This document shows positions 16,109 through 24,883 of a stretch of 64,000 nucleotides of DNA, piece by piece; position 1 is the stretch's first letter, and the number at the start of each line of letters is the position of its first letter. This stretch comes from Bacteroidales bacterium (GTDB taxonomy: Bacteria; Bacteroidota; Bacteroidia; Bacteroidales; UBA932). The DNA lies in contig JAKSKD010000003.1 in the NCBI GenBank assembly GCA_024401925.1, positions 38,499 to 102,498 of the forward strand, in the 5' to 3' direction. The notes under the pieces are model-generated. The model did not search any database. It was not told the DNA's origin and saw nothing but the letters and a program-made list of their open reading frames with translations. Position numbers and translations under genes: made by a program.

Positions 16109-16501
16109 TACCTAAAAGATACAGTCAGCGTATGGGGACTTGGTAAACTACTCGGACTGAGTAATGCCTTGATAATTTCCATGGAGCCGAAATCCGTAAC
16201 AGCTCCCATTGCAATAGAACTCTCAAATATTAATGGAGGTATTTCAGCTATCACGGTCGTCTCTGTCACAATTTGCGGAATGCTCGGAGCCAGCATCGGA
16301 CCGGCAATTCTCAATCTGTGCAAAATCAAGAATCCCATTGCCAGAGGTTCCGCAATGGGTTGTGCTTCTCACGGAATAGGCACATCAAGAGCCTTGGAAG
16401 AAAGCGCAATAGAAGGCGCCGTAAGTGGCCTCTGCATTGCATTGATGGGTGTTGCGACCTCCGTTCTGATGCCTATTTTCAACAGAATCGCCGGCATTTA
16501 G
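16109..16501 (+). pseudogene. 3' half of a broken lrgB (CidB/LrgB family)
   Basis: The open frame encodes the last ~130 residues of an LrgB protein: GLGKLLGLSNALIISMEPKS, VTAPIAIELSNINGGISAIT, GMLGASIGPAILNLCKIKNP and IARGSAMGCASHGIGTSRAL with ALEESAIEGAVSGL. These are the conserved C-terminal motifs of the family. The frame is closed by TGA at 16103-16105 and no N-terminal half exists upstream; the hicAB pair occupies that place. LrgB normally has about 230 residues and needs its first membrane helices and LrgA, neither of which is present. Any product from the internal TTG at 16169 or ATG at 16181 would be a fragment. Confidence 0.8.
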
Positions 16502-16548
16502 CATATATCTCTTTTTGGATAAACGTCTGATTAAAACACGATTATCTA

Positions 16549-18072
16549 TTATTCCAAATCGTCAAGCCACGCAGTGGCATTGGCGTCTGATGGCATTGTC
16601 CAGGCTCCTCTCGGAGAAAGACAGACTGTGCCGATGCGCGGTCCGTCGCACAGGCAGGAGCGCTTGAACTGCTGGCTGAAGAAGCGTCGTATGAAGGTCC
16701 TGAGCCATTTTTCTATGGTTCCGGCATCGTATATGCCTTCGAATTCCCTGAGTGCAAGTTCCCGGATTTCAGACGGCCGCATTCCGTGGCGTACAAAATA
16801 ATAGAGATAGAAATCGTGGAGCTCATACGGTCCCACAAGGTCTTCGGTCTGCTGTCCCGGGAGAAGCTCAGGGCTGATAGGAGTATCGATGATGTCGATG
16901 AGAATATTTCCGACATTGTTGAATTCTCCGTCCGCAGCCCATCTCACAATAGCCTGCACCATGGTCTTCGGAACATCGCTGTTGACAGCGTACATCGACA
17001 TATGGTCGCCATTGTATGTAGCCCATCCCAGGGCAAGTTCCGACAAATCTCCAGTGCCGACAACGATTCCACCCTCCATATTCGCAAGGTCCATAAGAAT
17101 CTGGGTGCGCTCGCGGGCCTGGGCATTTTCGTATGCGGCATCATGGACATCAGCCGGATGTCCTATGTCGCTGAAATGCTGAATTACTGCCGGGCCGATG
17201 GGAATCTCTCGGATATCTACGCCGAGTCCCTCCATCAATTTCCACGCGTTGTCGTGGGTGCGGTCCGTCGTTCCGAATCCCGGCATAGTGACGGCAACGA
17301 TTCCGGAACGGGGTATTCCGAGACGATCGAAAGCCTTGCAGCAGACCAGAAGGGCAAGGGTACTGTCGAGCCCGCCGGAAATGCCGAGGACAACTTTCTT
17401 TGCTCCGATATGTTCCAGACGGGACATAAGTCCTGTCGCCTGAATTGAAAATGCTTCCTCACAGCGTGCCGCCAATTCAGATTGATTTTCAGGCACGAAA
17501 GGATGACGCCCGACCGGGCAGGCCTCGAATTCGGGCACTTTCGTCCCCTCTTCACGCAGGTCTGCGAATACGATTGAAGATTCGGTGCAGAACCTTTCAT
17601 TCTCCGCCAGCAGATACTCGTCCTTGAATATCATAGCGGCTCCCGAATATACTCCATCCGTAGTGGATTCCCCATAACCGGCTGAGCAATAGACCACAGT
17701 CCTTCCCTTGGATGAATCAGACAGTTCCTTGCGAAGGTATCTATATGATGTAACAATCTCAGGGACGGCATCCTGCACTATTATGATGCCCTCATCCGAA
17801 GGATAATCGCTTTCATCCAGCACCACCGTAATTCCAAGTTCGGATGCTCTTTCCCGGATTTCAGCGCAAGCATCCGAAGCCCTGTCCATAAGAATCTCCT
17901 GGAATACAAGATCTCCACAGGTAGCCCCAATTACTGCAAGCTCGGGAAAAACCACGAGCTGTGCGCCATTGGATTCTGCCATCTCCAATAAGTCAAGAAT
18001 TTCTTTCTTATTGGCATCTACATCTGCCAGATGCACCCTCGGCACAGCGGCCGCTATTCTATTGAATTTCAT
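16549..18072 (-). CDS. nadE: NAD+ synthetase with a shortened, probably inactive glutaminase domain
   Basis: A 507-residue protein; glutamine-dependent NadE of this group usually has about 640. The C-terminal synthetase domain is complete: GISGGLDST at 230-238, VTMPGFGTTDRT, RERTQILMDLAN, VVGTGDLSELALGWATYNGDHMS, and the end QQFKRSCLCDGPRIG. The N-terminal nitrilase-like domain keeps the Glu (FPELA, E44) and CSAGYGESTTDG, but only about 45 residues lie between them where the catalytic Lys and the Cys of the (E-x-CEDLW) motif belong; the matching position reads VVLDESDYP without Cys. It likely makes NAD from free ammonia (inference). The start at 18072 is chosen because protein homology begins MKFNRIAAAVPRV; it follows the GH43 stop by 1 nt. 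Confidence 0.88.
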   Translation of the reverse strand: MKFNRIAAAVPRVHLADVDANKKEILDLLEMAESNGAQLVVFPELAVIGATCGDLVFQEILMDRASDACAEIRERASELGITVVLDESDYPSDEGIIIVQDAVPEIVTSYRYLRKELSDSSKGRTVVYCSAGYGESTTDGVYSGAAMIFKDEYLLAENERFCTESSIVFADLREEGTKVPEFEACPVGRHPFVPENQSELAARCEEAFSIQATGLMSRLEHIGAKKVVLGISGGLDSTLALLVCCKAFDRLGIPRSGIVAVTMPGFGTTDRTHDNAWKLMEGLGVDIREIPIGPAVIQHFSDIGHPADVHDAAYENAQARERTQILMDLANMEGGIVVGTGDLSELALGWATYNGDHMSMYAVNSDVPKTMVQAIVRWAADGEFNNVGNILIDIIDTPISPELLPGQQTEDLVGPYELHDFYLYYFVRHGMRPSEIRELALREFEGIYDAGTIEKWLRTFIRRFFSQQFKRSCLCDGPRIGTVCLSPRGAWTMPSDANATAWLDDLE

Positions 18073-18073
18073 T

Positions 18074-19657
18074 TCAGTCCTTGATTTCAAAGATAAAGTC
18101 ATATAATTCGCAAAGAGAAACATCCTCCTTTCCGGAATGGAATTCAAAGAAGAGAGGCTGCTTTCCGGCAATTCCGGACAATCCGTCCACAGGAATCCTC
18201 ATTTCACAGATCTCCTGTTTTTCCTTGCCGCTCAGTTTGAATTCGCCAATGGTCTTCTCTCCTGCCCTGACTGTAATACGGCCCCTGACACCTTCAGGTT
18301 TGATGTGGGCGACAAGGTCTATACGCTTGGCAGATGAGGTGCAGTCGAAATTGAAATATTTATATCCGACAACAGAACCTGATGTATTGTTCACCACAGG
18401 GCAATATGGTTGTTTAAGGTTGAAAGGTCCCTCGTAAGATTCCGGATCCATACGCGTAGATCGTATATATGACCCTGTAAAGAAGAAGTTCGGGAATTCC
18501 TGGCGTACGCCTTTGGGATTCGTAAGGTAGCAGGCCCATCCGGCAGCAGCCCTGTGAAGAGGATTGAGGCCTTCGGTCCTGAAACCTTCGGAATTGTATT
18601 CGCCTTCGCTGATAGTGACCTTTCCACCTGGTCCTTCCTCAACTTCAACAGTTATCGGAGCCACCATTGCCTGGCGTGAATATTCGCTTGTGCCGGTCTG
18701 GCGGTGGTAGAACACCCACCACTGGCCGTTTATCTCACAGATGCTTCCGTGGGTGTTTCCATAAGGATTTGCCGTAGGGATGGTCCTGCCTGAAGCATCC
18801 GTCCCTCGTGCGCGCCCGTCGATCAGAGTGCCTCCGAACGTGAATGGTCCGAGAGGATTGTCCGAATAGGCATAGGCAAGGTTGTAGTTGCACTGCGGGA
18901 GTCCGAATTCTCCATCCTGCATCATACGGCTGTAGATGAATACATATTTGTCTTTGATTTTCCTCATTGAAGAAGCTTCGAAAAAGCGGAAGATACCGTC
19001 CTGATTCTGTCCTGAAATCATATTATGGATAGGTTCGCATCCGGGTTTCGTTCCTGCCATAGTCTCAGGGTCGAATTCAGCGCCATAAGACTCACCGAAT
19101 CCCCAGTATCCATAAACTCTTCCGTCGTCATCGACGAAAACTGCAGGATCGAACCTGAGGTCGCCCATAGTCTCCCTGGGATTCTCAGGGTCCCAGTTGC
19201 AGACCTCGAACGGGCCGTCAGGGCGGTTACTCTTCGCTATCATGCTGTTACGGCCGCCGGCCTGGTTGTTCGGGAAAAGATAATATGTTTTCTTTCCGTT
19301 CCTGTCAATCTTTACGGTCACGTCGGGAGCATAAAGCACATCCCCTTTCCCGTCAGGGTTGAGAAATTTCCCATTCGCATCATAAACCGACTTGAAGATG
19401 ATGCCGTCATATCTCCAAGCTGAAAGATCGTTCACAGGAGCCGACCATACTACCTGCTCAAGACCGCAGTAATATTCAATCAAAGTGTCGTGCGAGCCAT
19501 AAATATATACTCTATACTCCCCGGGCTTGTCCGGATCCTCGAAGACATAAGGTTCTCCGTCAGGTATGAACTCCCACATAGGGAGATATGGATTCTGGGC
19601 GTAAGCCACTGAAACAAACATCAGTAATGACGCAAAGGCAATAATTGATTTTTTCAT
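18074..19657 (-). CDS. Secreted glycoside hydrolase family 43 enzyme
   Basis: A 527-residue protein with a signal peptide (cleavage near AYAQ). The five-bladed beta-propeller pattern of GH43 is clear: PDGEPYVFEDPDKPGEYRVY with the first catalytic Asp region, LYAPDVTVKID, DLRFDPAVFVDDDGRVYGYW (the Asp pKa-modulator motif), FFEASSMRKIKDKYVFIYS (catalytic Glu in FFEASS) and GNTHGSICEINGQWWVFYHR. Residues from about 390 form a C-terminal beta-sandwich (carbohydrate-binding-like). Substrates of the family are arabinan, xylan or galactan side chains; which one applies cannot be read. No SusC/SusD genes are nearby. nadE begins one base after its stop codon. Confidence 0.85.
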   Translation of the reverse strand: MKKSIIAFASLLMFVSVAYAQNPYLPMWEFIPDGEPYVFEDPDKPGEYRVYIYGSHDTLIEYYCGLEQVVWSAPVNDLSAWRYDGIIFKSVYDANGKFLNPDGKGDVLYAPDVTVKIDRNGKKTYYLFPNNQAGGRNSMIAKSNRPDGPFEVCNWDPENPRETMGDLRFDPAVFVDDDGRVYGYWGFGESYGAEFDPETMAGTKPGCEPIHNMISGQNQDGIFRFFEASSMRKIKDKYVFIYSRMMQDGEFGLPQCNYNLAYAYSDNPLGPFTFGGTLIDGRARGTDASGRTIPTANPYGNTHGSICEINGQWWVFYHRQTGTSEYSRQAMVAPITVEVEEGPGGKVTISEGEYNSEGFRTEGLNPLHRAAAGWACYLTNPKGVRQEFPNFFFTGSYIRSTRMDPESYEGPFNLKQPYCPVVNNTSGSVVGYKYFNFDCTSSAKRIDLVAHIKPEGVRGRITVRAGEKTIGEFKLSGKEKQEICEMRIPVDGLSGIAGKQPLFFEFHSGKEDVSLCELYDFIFEIKD

Positions 19658-19719
19658 AGAAGCTCGCTTTTTAGTTTTTCAGATTTTTATTAGTCTTTCA
19701 AATTTAGAAATTATTTTCT

Positions 19720-19727
19720 TAACTTTG
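19720..19727 (+). promoter_or_regulatory. -7 promoter element upstream of the coiled-coil/zapA unit
   Basis: TAACTTTG matches TAnnTTTG and lies 24 nt before the ATG at 19752. Confidence 0.45.
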
Positions 19728-19751
19728 CTCGATTAGGAAAAACTGCAGTCA

Positions 19752-20024
19752 ATGCTGGAAGAATTAAAAGCTAATTTCGAAAGTCTTGTCTCCCTCTACG
19801 AGAAGGAGAAGGGAAAGAATGAAACCCTTTCCGCCCGTCTCATCGAGAGCGAAGCTGCATGCGAATCCTACAAAAAGCAGATTTCGGAATTGGAGAGAAA
19901 GGTTGAAAACCTGAATCTCACTGAAGCATTTATGTCGCCCGGTGATAGCTCCACCGCAGCGAAGGAAAAGATAGAGAAATTGATCAAGGAGATTGACAAG
20001 TGCATCTCTTTATTGGAGAAATAG
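19752..20024 (+). CDS. Small coiled-coil protein upstream of zapA
   Basis: A 90-residue, highly charged protein predicted to be almost wholly alpha-helical: ELKANFESLVSLYEKEKGKN, SARLIESEAACESYKKQISE, LERKVENLNL with heptad spacing, a short break at MSPGDSSTA, then a second helix KEKIEKLIKEIDKCISLLEK. Its position directly before zapA, with 6 nt between, resembles the small coiled-coil genes that precede zapA in other Bacteroidales and recalls ZapB, but sequence alone does not prove a cell-division role. Confidence 0.75.
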   Translation: MLEELKANFESLVSLYEKEKGKNETLSARLIESEAACESYKKQISELERKVENLNLTEAFMSPGDSSTAAKEKIEKLIKEIDKCISLLEK

Positions 20025-20030
20025 CTTGGT

Positions 20031-20324
20031 ATGGACGGCCAGAACATAACAGTCAAGATTGCGGGGAACACCTACCCCCTCAAGGCCAGCACTCCCGAAA
20101 TGGAGCGTCTGATGCGTCTTGCGGCTGAGGCTATCAACGCAAAATACGCCGCATACGATGCAAAGTTCCCGGACAAGAGCGTAGCTGACAAACTTGCATT
20201 TGTCACGATGAACGAAGCTATTTCCAGGATTACCGCCCAGAGAAAATGCGCGGACATGGAGGAGAAGATCAAACATCTTATCAGTGAGACGGGGTCATAC
20301 CTTGAGAATATTGATAAAAAGTAG
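20031..20324 (+). CDS. zapA: Cell division protein ZapA
   Basis: A 97-residue protein with the ZapA layout: an N-terminal beta part NITVKIAGNTYPLKASTPEM, then a long helix ERLMRLAAEAINAKYAAYDAK, and a C-terminal helix with the conserved KLAFVTMNEA. ZapA binds FtsZ and bundles its protofilaments. The gene follows the coiled-coil gene by 6 nt. A probable 6S RNA begins at its stop codon, matching the zapA-ssrS order known from other bacteria. Confidence 0.9.
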   Translation: MDGQNITVKIAGNTYPLKASTPEMERLMRLAAEAINAKYAAYDAKFPDKSVADKLAFVTMNEAISRITAQRKCADMEEKIKHLISETGSYLENIDKK

Positions 20325-20476
20325 CCGTTAGTTCCTGAGTGCTGAAAACAACAAGTTCCTAGGAACCGAGTTCACTCGCCGCCGGATGGCGCGCCGATTC
20401 GGTCGGATACCAGAACAGTGGCGGAGCTCAAATCTTTTCATTAAGATTTTCTGACAACCAAGCTAACGGCTTTTTT
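20324..20476 (+). ncRNA. ssrS: Probable 6S RNA
   Basis: About 150 nt without coding potential between zapA and rny. The ends close on each other: GCCGTTAG (20324-20331) and CTAACGGC (20463-20470) are perfect complements, and the second is followed by TTTTTT (20471-20476), giving a closing stem that also acts as terminator. Internal complementary parts (CTCGCCGCC and GTGGCGGAG; CCGATTCGGTCGG) fit a long, interrupted hairpin. Length, closing stem and position after zapA fit 6S RNA, which binds the housekeeping RNA polymerase. A covariance search would decide. Confidence 0.6.
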
Positions 20477-20540
20477 CTGAATCTGCTTTTTGTGCAAAGA
20501 CAAGAAGTGGATTTTTATTATTAAACACATACCGGTAAAT

Positions 20541-22076
20541 ATGATAACATACATTCTTACAGCAATACTGAGTGCCACAGTGGCGCTTGCCGTATACATC
20601 ATAATCAAAAAAGCATCTCTCAAGGGGCGCAGGGACGCCATCATTGAGAAAGCCGAACTGGAAGGCGAAAACATCAAGAAGGAGAAAATACTTCAGGCCA
20701 AGGAAAAATTCCTTCAACTCAAGAGCGAGCACGAGGAATACATCAACAAGAAAAACTCCGAGATACGCGAGATCGAAAACCGCGCAAAGCAGAAGGAGAA
20801 TACTCTCAATCAGCAGAACAACGAGCTCCAGCGCAGACTGAATGATGCTGAGAACGCAAAGAAGTCCCTTGCCGCACAGCGTGAGATTCTGGAAAAGAAG
20901 ACCGAAGAGCATAATCAGTTGATTGCCCAGGTGAACAAGCAGCTTGAAGCTATTGCAGGAATGAGCGCAGCGGAAGCCAAGAATATCCTTATGGAAAATA
21001 TGAAGGCAGAGGCTCGTACCGAGGCCCAGGCCTATATCAACGACACTATGGATGAAGCACGTCTCAATGCAGCGAAAGAGGCAAAGAGGATTGTCATCAA
21101 CACAATTCAGAGGACAGCTACTGAAACAGCCATCGAGAATGCGGTCACAACGTTCCCTATCGAGAATGACGAGATCAAGGGGCGCATCATCGGACGTGAA
21201 GGAAGGAATATCAGGGCTCTGGAGGCAGCAACCGGTGTTGAGATTGTCGTGGACGACACACCTGATGCAATCCTCCTTTCAGCATTCGATCCGGTCAGGA
21301 GAGAGGTCGCACGCCTTGCTCTCCACCAGCTGGTAATTGACGGACGTATCCATCCGGCACGCATCGAAGAAGTCGTTGCAAAAGTTCAGAAACAGCTCGA
21401 AGAGGAAATTCTCGAAACCGGAAAGAGAACTTGTATCGACCTCGGCATCCACGGCCTCAACATGGAACTTGTAAGGCTTATCGGGCGCATGAAATATCGT
21501 TCATCATATGGGCAGAACCTCCTCCAGCACTCAAGGGAAGTTGCGAACATTTGTGCAATTATGGCATCGGAACTTGGTCTGAACCCTAAGATTGCAAAAC
21601 GTGCCGGACTTCTCCACGACATCGGAAAAGTCTCAGAAGAGGATCCTGAACTTCCACACGCACTCCTCGGAATGAAGATTGCGGAGCAGTACAAGGAACG
21701 TCCGGAAATCTGCAACTCCATCGGAGCACACCACGAGGAGACAGAGATGACGACTATCTACGCACCTCTCGTCCTTGTCGGAGATGCAATTTCAGGAGCA
21801 CGTCCGGGGGCACGCCGCGAAGTCATCGAGTCCTACATCAAGAGACTCAAGGGAATGGAAGACCTTGCACAGTCATATCAGGGTGTAACAAAGTCATATG
21901 CAATTCAGGCCGGCCGCGAACTCCGCGTCATTGTAGGAGCCGAGGAAGTATCAGACGAGCAGGCTGCCGTACTCTCAACCGACATCGCACAGAAGATCCA
22001 GGAAGAGATGACATACCCTGGACAGGTAAAGATCACCGTCATCAGGGAAACACGTTCAGTCGCATTTGCGAAATAG
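20541..22076 (+). CDS. rny: Ribonuclease Y
   Basis: A 511-residue endoribonuclease initiating mRNA decay. It has an N-terminal transmembrane helix ([21 protein letters not shown]), a long charged coiled coil to about residue 190, a KH domain ([20 protein letters not shown], residues about 210-270) and an HD domain with [34 protein letters not shown] (HD pair) and IGAHHEETE. The frame is open to 20490, but MITYIL at 20541 gives the usual start right before the membrane helix. dsbD follows 3 nt after the stop. Confidence 0.93.
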   Translation: MITYILTAILSATVALAVYIIIKKASLKGRRDAIIEKAELEGENIKKEKILQAKEKFLQLKSEHEEYINKKNSEIREIENRAKQKENTLNQQNNELQRRLNDAENAKKSLAAQREILEKKTEEHNQLIAQVNKQLEAIAGMSAAEAKNILMENMKAEARTEAQAYINDTMDEARLNAAKEAKRIVINTIQRTATETAIENAVTTFPIENDEIKGRIIGREGRNIRALEAATGVEIVVDDTPDAILLSAFDPVRREVARLALHQLVIDGRIHPARIEEVVAKVQKQLEEEILETGKRTCIDLGIHGLNMELVRLIGRMKYRSSYGQNLLQHSREVANICAIMASELGLNPKIAKRAGLLHDIGKVSEEDPELPHALLGMKIAEQYKERPEICNSIGAHHEETEMTTIYAPLVLVGDAISGARPGARREVIESYIKRLKGMEDLAQSYQGVTKSYAIQAGRELRVIVGAEEVSDEQAAVLSTDIAQKIQEEMTYPGQVKITVIRETRSVAFAK

Positions 22077-22079
22077 CAT

Positions 22080-23978
22080 ATGAAAAGATTTTTCCTATCA
22101 ATACTGACAGCCCTCATTACAGGTACTGTCAGTTTTGCTTTTCCGGGCGAGGGCACAATCAGATGGAACGCCGAACTTGTCCCGGTATCCGGAAATGAAT
22201 TCGAAGTCGTCCTGACTGGGAATATCCTTGACGGCTGGCACACTTATCCGTATGGAGATGAGGCTGGAATGACAGGCATCGACTTCATTCTTCCAGAAGA
22301 CGCCGTTCTGGTCGGAACTCCATCTGAAGAAGGCGGGTTCACCGATTACAAGGGGGAGAATGTAATTGAAGGGGAACACGTCATCCGGCAAAGAATTTCT
22401 TTCTCCGGAGATCATAAAGTCAGCGGCATAATCACCTGGCAGAGTTGCAAGGGTGATGAATGCCATATGCCGGAGGAATGGGAATTCGATATTAAGGCTG
22501 AAATCACGGCCACGTCTGCATCCAGCGCAATTTCCACATCAACCGTATCGGAAAAACAATCTTCTACGGGAATGTGGAGACTGATTCTTGAAGCAATACT
22601 CTGGGGCTTCGCGATGCTTCTTACACCGTGCGTCTTCCCTATGGTGCCTATGACGGTAAGCTTCTTCCTCAAAGGCTCTGAGGATAAGAAAAAAGGAAAG
22701 GCAAAAGCCCTGGCATATGGAGCATTCATTGTATTGCTCTACACGGTTCCAATATGCGCAATCATCGGAATAACCTGGCTCATAGGCGGAGAATCTGTGA
22801 CGGCAGACATATTCAACTGGTTATCAACCCACTGGCTGCCAAATATCCTTTTCTTTGCTGTGTTTATGGCTTTTGCGGCATCATTCTTCGGAGCATTCGA
22901 GATTACGCTCCCGTCGAAATGGACAAACAAGGCAGACAAGAACAGCGACCGGAAAGGATTGCTTGGAGTCTTCTTCATTGCACTCACACTTGTACTTGTA
23001 TCATTCAGCTGCACGGGGCCGATAGTCGGAACAGTCCTGATTAAATCCACCGAAGGAGAGTTCTGGACGCCGATGGTGACAATGCTGGCATTCTCAATAG
23101 CGTTCGCTCTTCCATTCACCATCCTGGCTCTCTTCCCAGCCCTTTTGAAGAGTCTTCCGAAAAGTGGAGGATGGTTGAACAGTGTAAAAGTTGTTCTGGG
23201 ATTCGTCGAAATAGCCCTGGGATTCAAATTCCTCAGCACCGCGGATCAGACATACCACTGGGGCATTCTGGACAGGGAGGTTTATCTTGCAATCTGGATT
23301 GTATGCTTCACGCTGCTGGGATTTTACCTTCTTGGCAAATTACGGTTCAAGAATGATGAGCCGCTCGAGTATATTTCCGTCAAAAGGCTGGCCTTGGCCA
23401 TAGCGGCATTTTCATTCGTCGTTTATCTGATTCCAGGAATGTGGGGAGCTCCGCTCAAGGCTCTTTCCGGATATCTCCCACCAATGGAGACACAAGACTT
23501 CATATCCGGGGCATATTCCAAATCCGGGGCAAATGCCGGTGGTCCGACGCTGACAATCGCACAAGGGCTTAAAGCATATGACAACATAGACGACGCCCTT
23601 GAAGCAGGCAGAATGGCCGGAAAACCCGTATTTGTGGATATCAGCGGGCACGGATGCGTGAATTGCAGGGAGATGGAGGCACGTGTATGGAGCGACAGCC
23701 GTGTTAGGGAAATACTTGATGAAGAATATATCCTCGTGACACTTTATACCGACGACAAGACAAAACTGCCGGAAAGTAAATGGATAACAACAGATAACGG
23801 CAAAGTGCTGAAAGATGTCGGTCGTGTGAACAGCTATATCGTCCGGGAAAAGTTCAATGTAAACGCGCAGCCGAACTATGCCCTGCTCGACCCGCAGACC
23901 GGAGGACTTCTCGCCCCGGTGCGAGGCTATAACCTTAACATTGAGGAATATATAAAATTTCTGGAATCAGGATTATAG
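22080..23978 (+). CDS. dsbD: Thiol:disulfide interchange protein DsbD
   Basis: A 632-residue inner-membrane reductase. After a signal peptide (end SFAFPG) comes a periplasmic alpha domain (residues 20-150; GDEAGMTGIDFILPEDAVLV and WQSCKGDECHMPEEW with its Cys pair). Eight or nine membrane helices follow between about 160 and 460, with Cys in LLTPCVFPMVPMTV and SFSCTGPIVGTV. The C-terminal thioredoxin-like domain carries GHGCVNCREME, active site C526-V-N-C529. It passes electrons from cytoplasmic thioredoxin to periplasmic partners. The gene follows rny by 3 nt and overlaps the convergent GSCFA gene by 6 nt. Confidence 0.92.
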   Translation: MKRFFLSILTALITGTVSFAFPGEGTIRWNAELVPVSGNEFEVVLTGNILDGWHTYPYGDEAGMTGIDFILPEDAVLVGTPSEEGGFTDYKGENVIEGEHVIRQRISFSGDHKVSGIITWQSCKGDECHMPEEWEFDIKAEITATSASSAISTSTVSEKQSSTGMWRLILEAILWGFAMLLTPCVFPMVPMTVSFFLKGSEDKKKGKAKALAYGAFIVLLYTVPICAIIGITWLIGGESVTADIFNWLSTHWLPNILFFAVFMAFAASFFGAFEITLPSKWTNKADKNSDRKGLLGVFFIALTLVLVSFSCTGPIVGTVLIKSTEGEFWTPMVTMLAFSIAFALPFTILALFPALLKSLPKSGGWLNSVKVVLGFVEIALGFKFLSTADQTYHWGILDREVYLAIWIVCFTLLGFYLLGKLRFKNDEPLEYISVKRLALAIAAFSFVVYLIPGMWGAPLKALSGYLPPMETQDFISGAYSKSGANAGGPTLTIAQGLKAYDNIDDALEAGRMAGKPVFVDISGHGCVNCREMEARVWSDSRVREILDEEYILVTLYTDDKTKLPESKWITTDNGKVLKDVGRVNSYIVREKFNVNAQPNYALLDPQTGGLLAPVRGYNLNIEEYIKFLESGL

Positions 23979-24830
23979 ATGCATTGGCCTGTGGCAGGAA
24001 GCCCTGAATGCCTTCTCGTTCGCCGCAATCTTTTCTACTTCATTTTCCGGAACTGCAAATTCCTTGAAACGCTGCCAGATATATTCTGCTGCCTGGGCGC
24101 TCGGATGCACCATATCCTCAGCATAAAAGCGATAATCCCTGAGCTCGTCGAGGAGGATTTCATAGGCTGGAAAATATTCCACGCCCTTCCCTACTACCGA
24201 ATTTACGGCAAGAAGCAATGTGGATTTACTCAACTGGTTTCCGTGTGCGCCATCAGCAAGATGCCGGATGGGGGAAACCGTGAATATTATTTCTTTCCCC
24301 TTACATATTTCTATGATGGAGCGCAAAGCAGATGCGGTCTCATCAAGTGTCAGGGCTCTCCTCTCAAACTCGGATACAGGGCGTTTCAGACAGTTGGAAA
24401 CCACCATGCCGTTAATTGTGGAATGGAAACAATACACAGTTCCCAAAGAAACTATGACCTTGCTGCATGATTTCCAGAAAGCAGAGGCTTTCTCTAGTTC
24501 CTCATTGGCGTGCAGCAGAAAATCGGAAGCACTTTTCTTTGCAAATGACGTATGATGAGAGAAAGAACATATTAGTCCGGCGCCGGCGCCCATCTCAACA
24601 CAATCTGTATCAGTGAAGCGGCGGTTTTCGTCAAGTCTGACAAGGGAATTGAGGATTGACACCGGATTGTACAGAGTACCGAAAGGATTTACACAAGCAT
24701 CAAAGCCTGCTCTCACAATACGCGACCCGACCTCATCAGCGAAGCAACTACCTACGACAAGCACCTTGTCATTCAGTCCGATCCTCACTGAAGATGCATC
24801 AAAATTAACGGGAGTCTGCAACTTTATCAT
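23973..24830 (-). CDS. GSCFA domain protein
   Basis: A 285-residue protein with the family signature VLVVGSCFADEVGSRIVRAG near residue 30, followed by NPFGTLYNPVSILNSL, SHHTSFAKK, and FTVSPIRHLADGAHGNQLSK, then YFPAYEILLDELRDYRFYAEDMVHPS. The pattern (G-S-C-F near the start, D-x-x-H-P near the end) resembles an SGNH-hydrolase-like fold; a biochemical role is not known to me. The last codons overlap the end of dsbD. Confidence 0.88.
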   Translation of the reverse strand: MIKLQTPVNFDASSVRIGLNDKVLVVGSCFADEVGSRIVRAGFDACVNPFGTLYNPVSILNSLVRLDENRRFTDTDCVEMGAGAGLICSFSHHTSFAKKSASDFLLHANEELEKASAFWKSCSKVIVSLGTVYCFHSTINGMVVSNCLKRPVSEFERRALTLDETASALRSIIEICKGKEIIFTVSPIRHLADGAHGNQLSKSTLLLAVNSVVGKGVEYFPAYEILLDELRDYRFYAEDMVHPSAQAAEYIWQRFKEFAVPENEVEKIAANEKAFRASCHRPMHL

Positions 24831-24870
24831 TCTCGTGACACACTATTTTTTACGAATATAAGAATTTTAT

Positions 24871-24878
24871 TATTTTTG
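24871..24878 (+). promoter_or_regulatory. -7 promoter element of the 5'-nucleotidase gene, near-leaderless
   Basis: TATTTTTG matches TAnnTTTG and ends 5 nt before the ATG at 24884. Confidence 0.5.
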
Positions 24879-24883
24879 CTTGT

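Noticed and set aside
16786-17448. 220-codon plus-strand frame antisense to nadE
   Set aside because: Shadow of the conserved NadE synthetase domain, with no motif or promoter.
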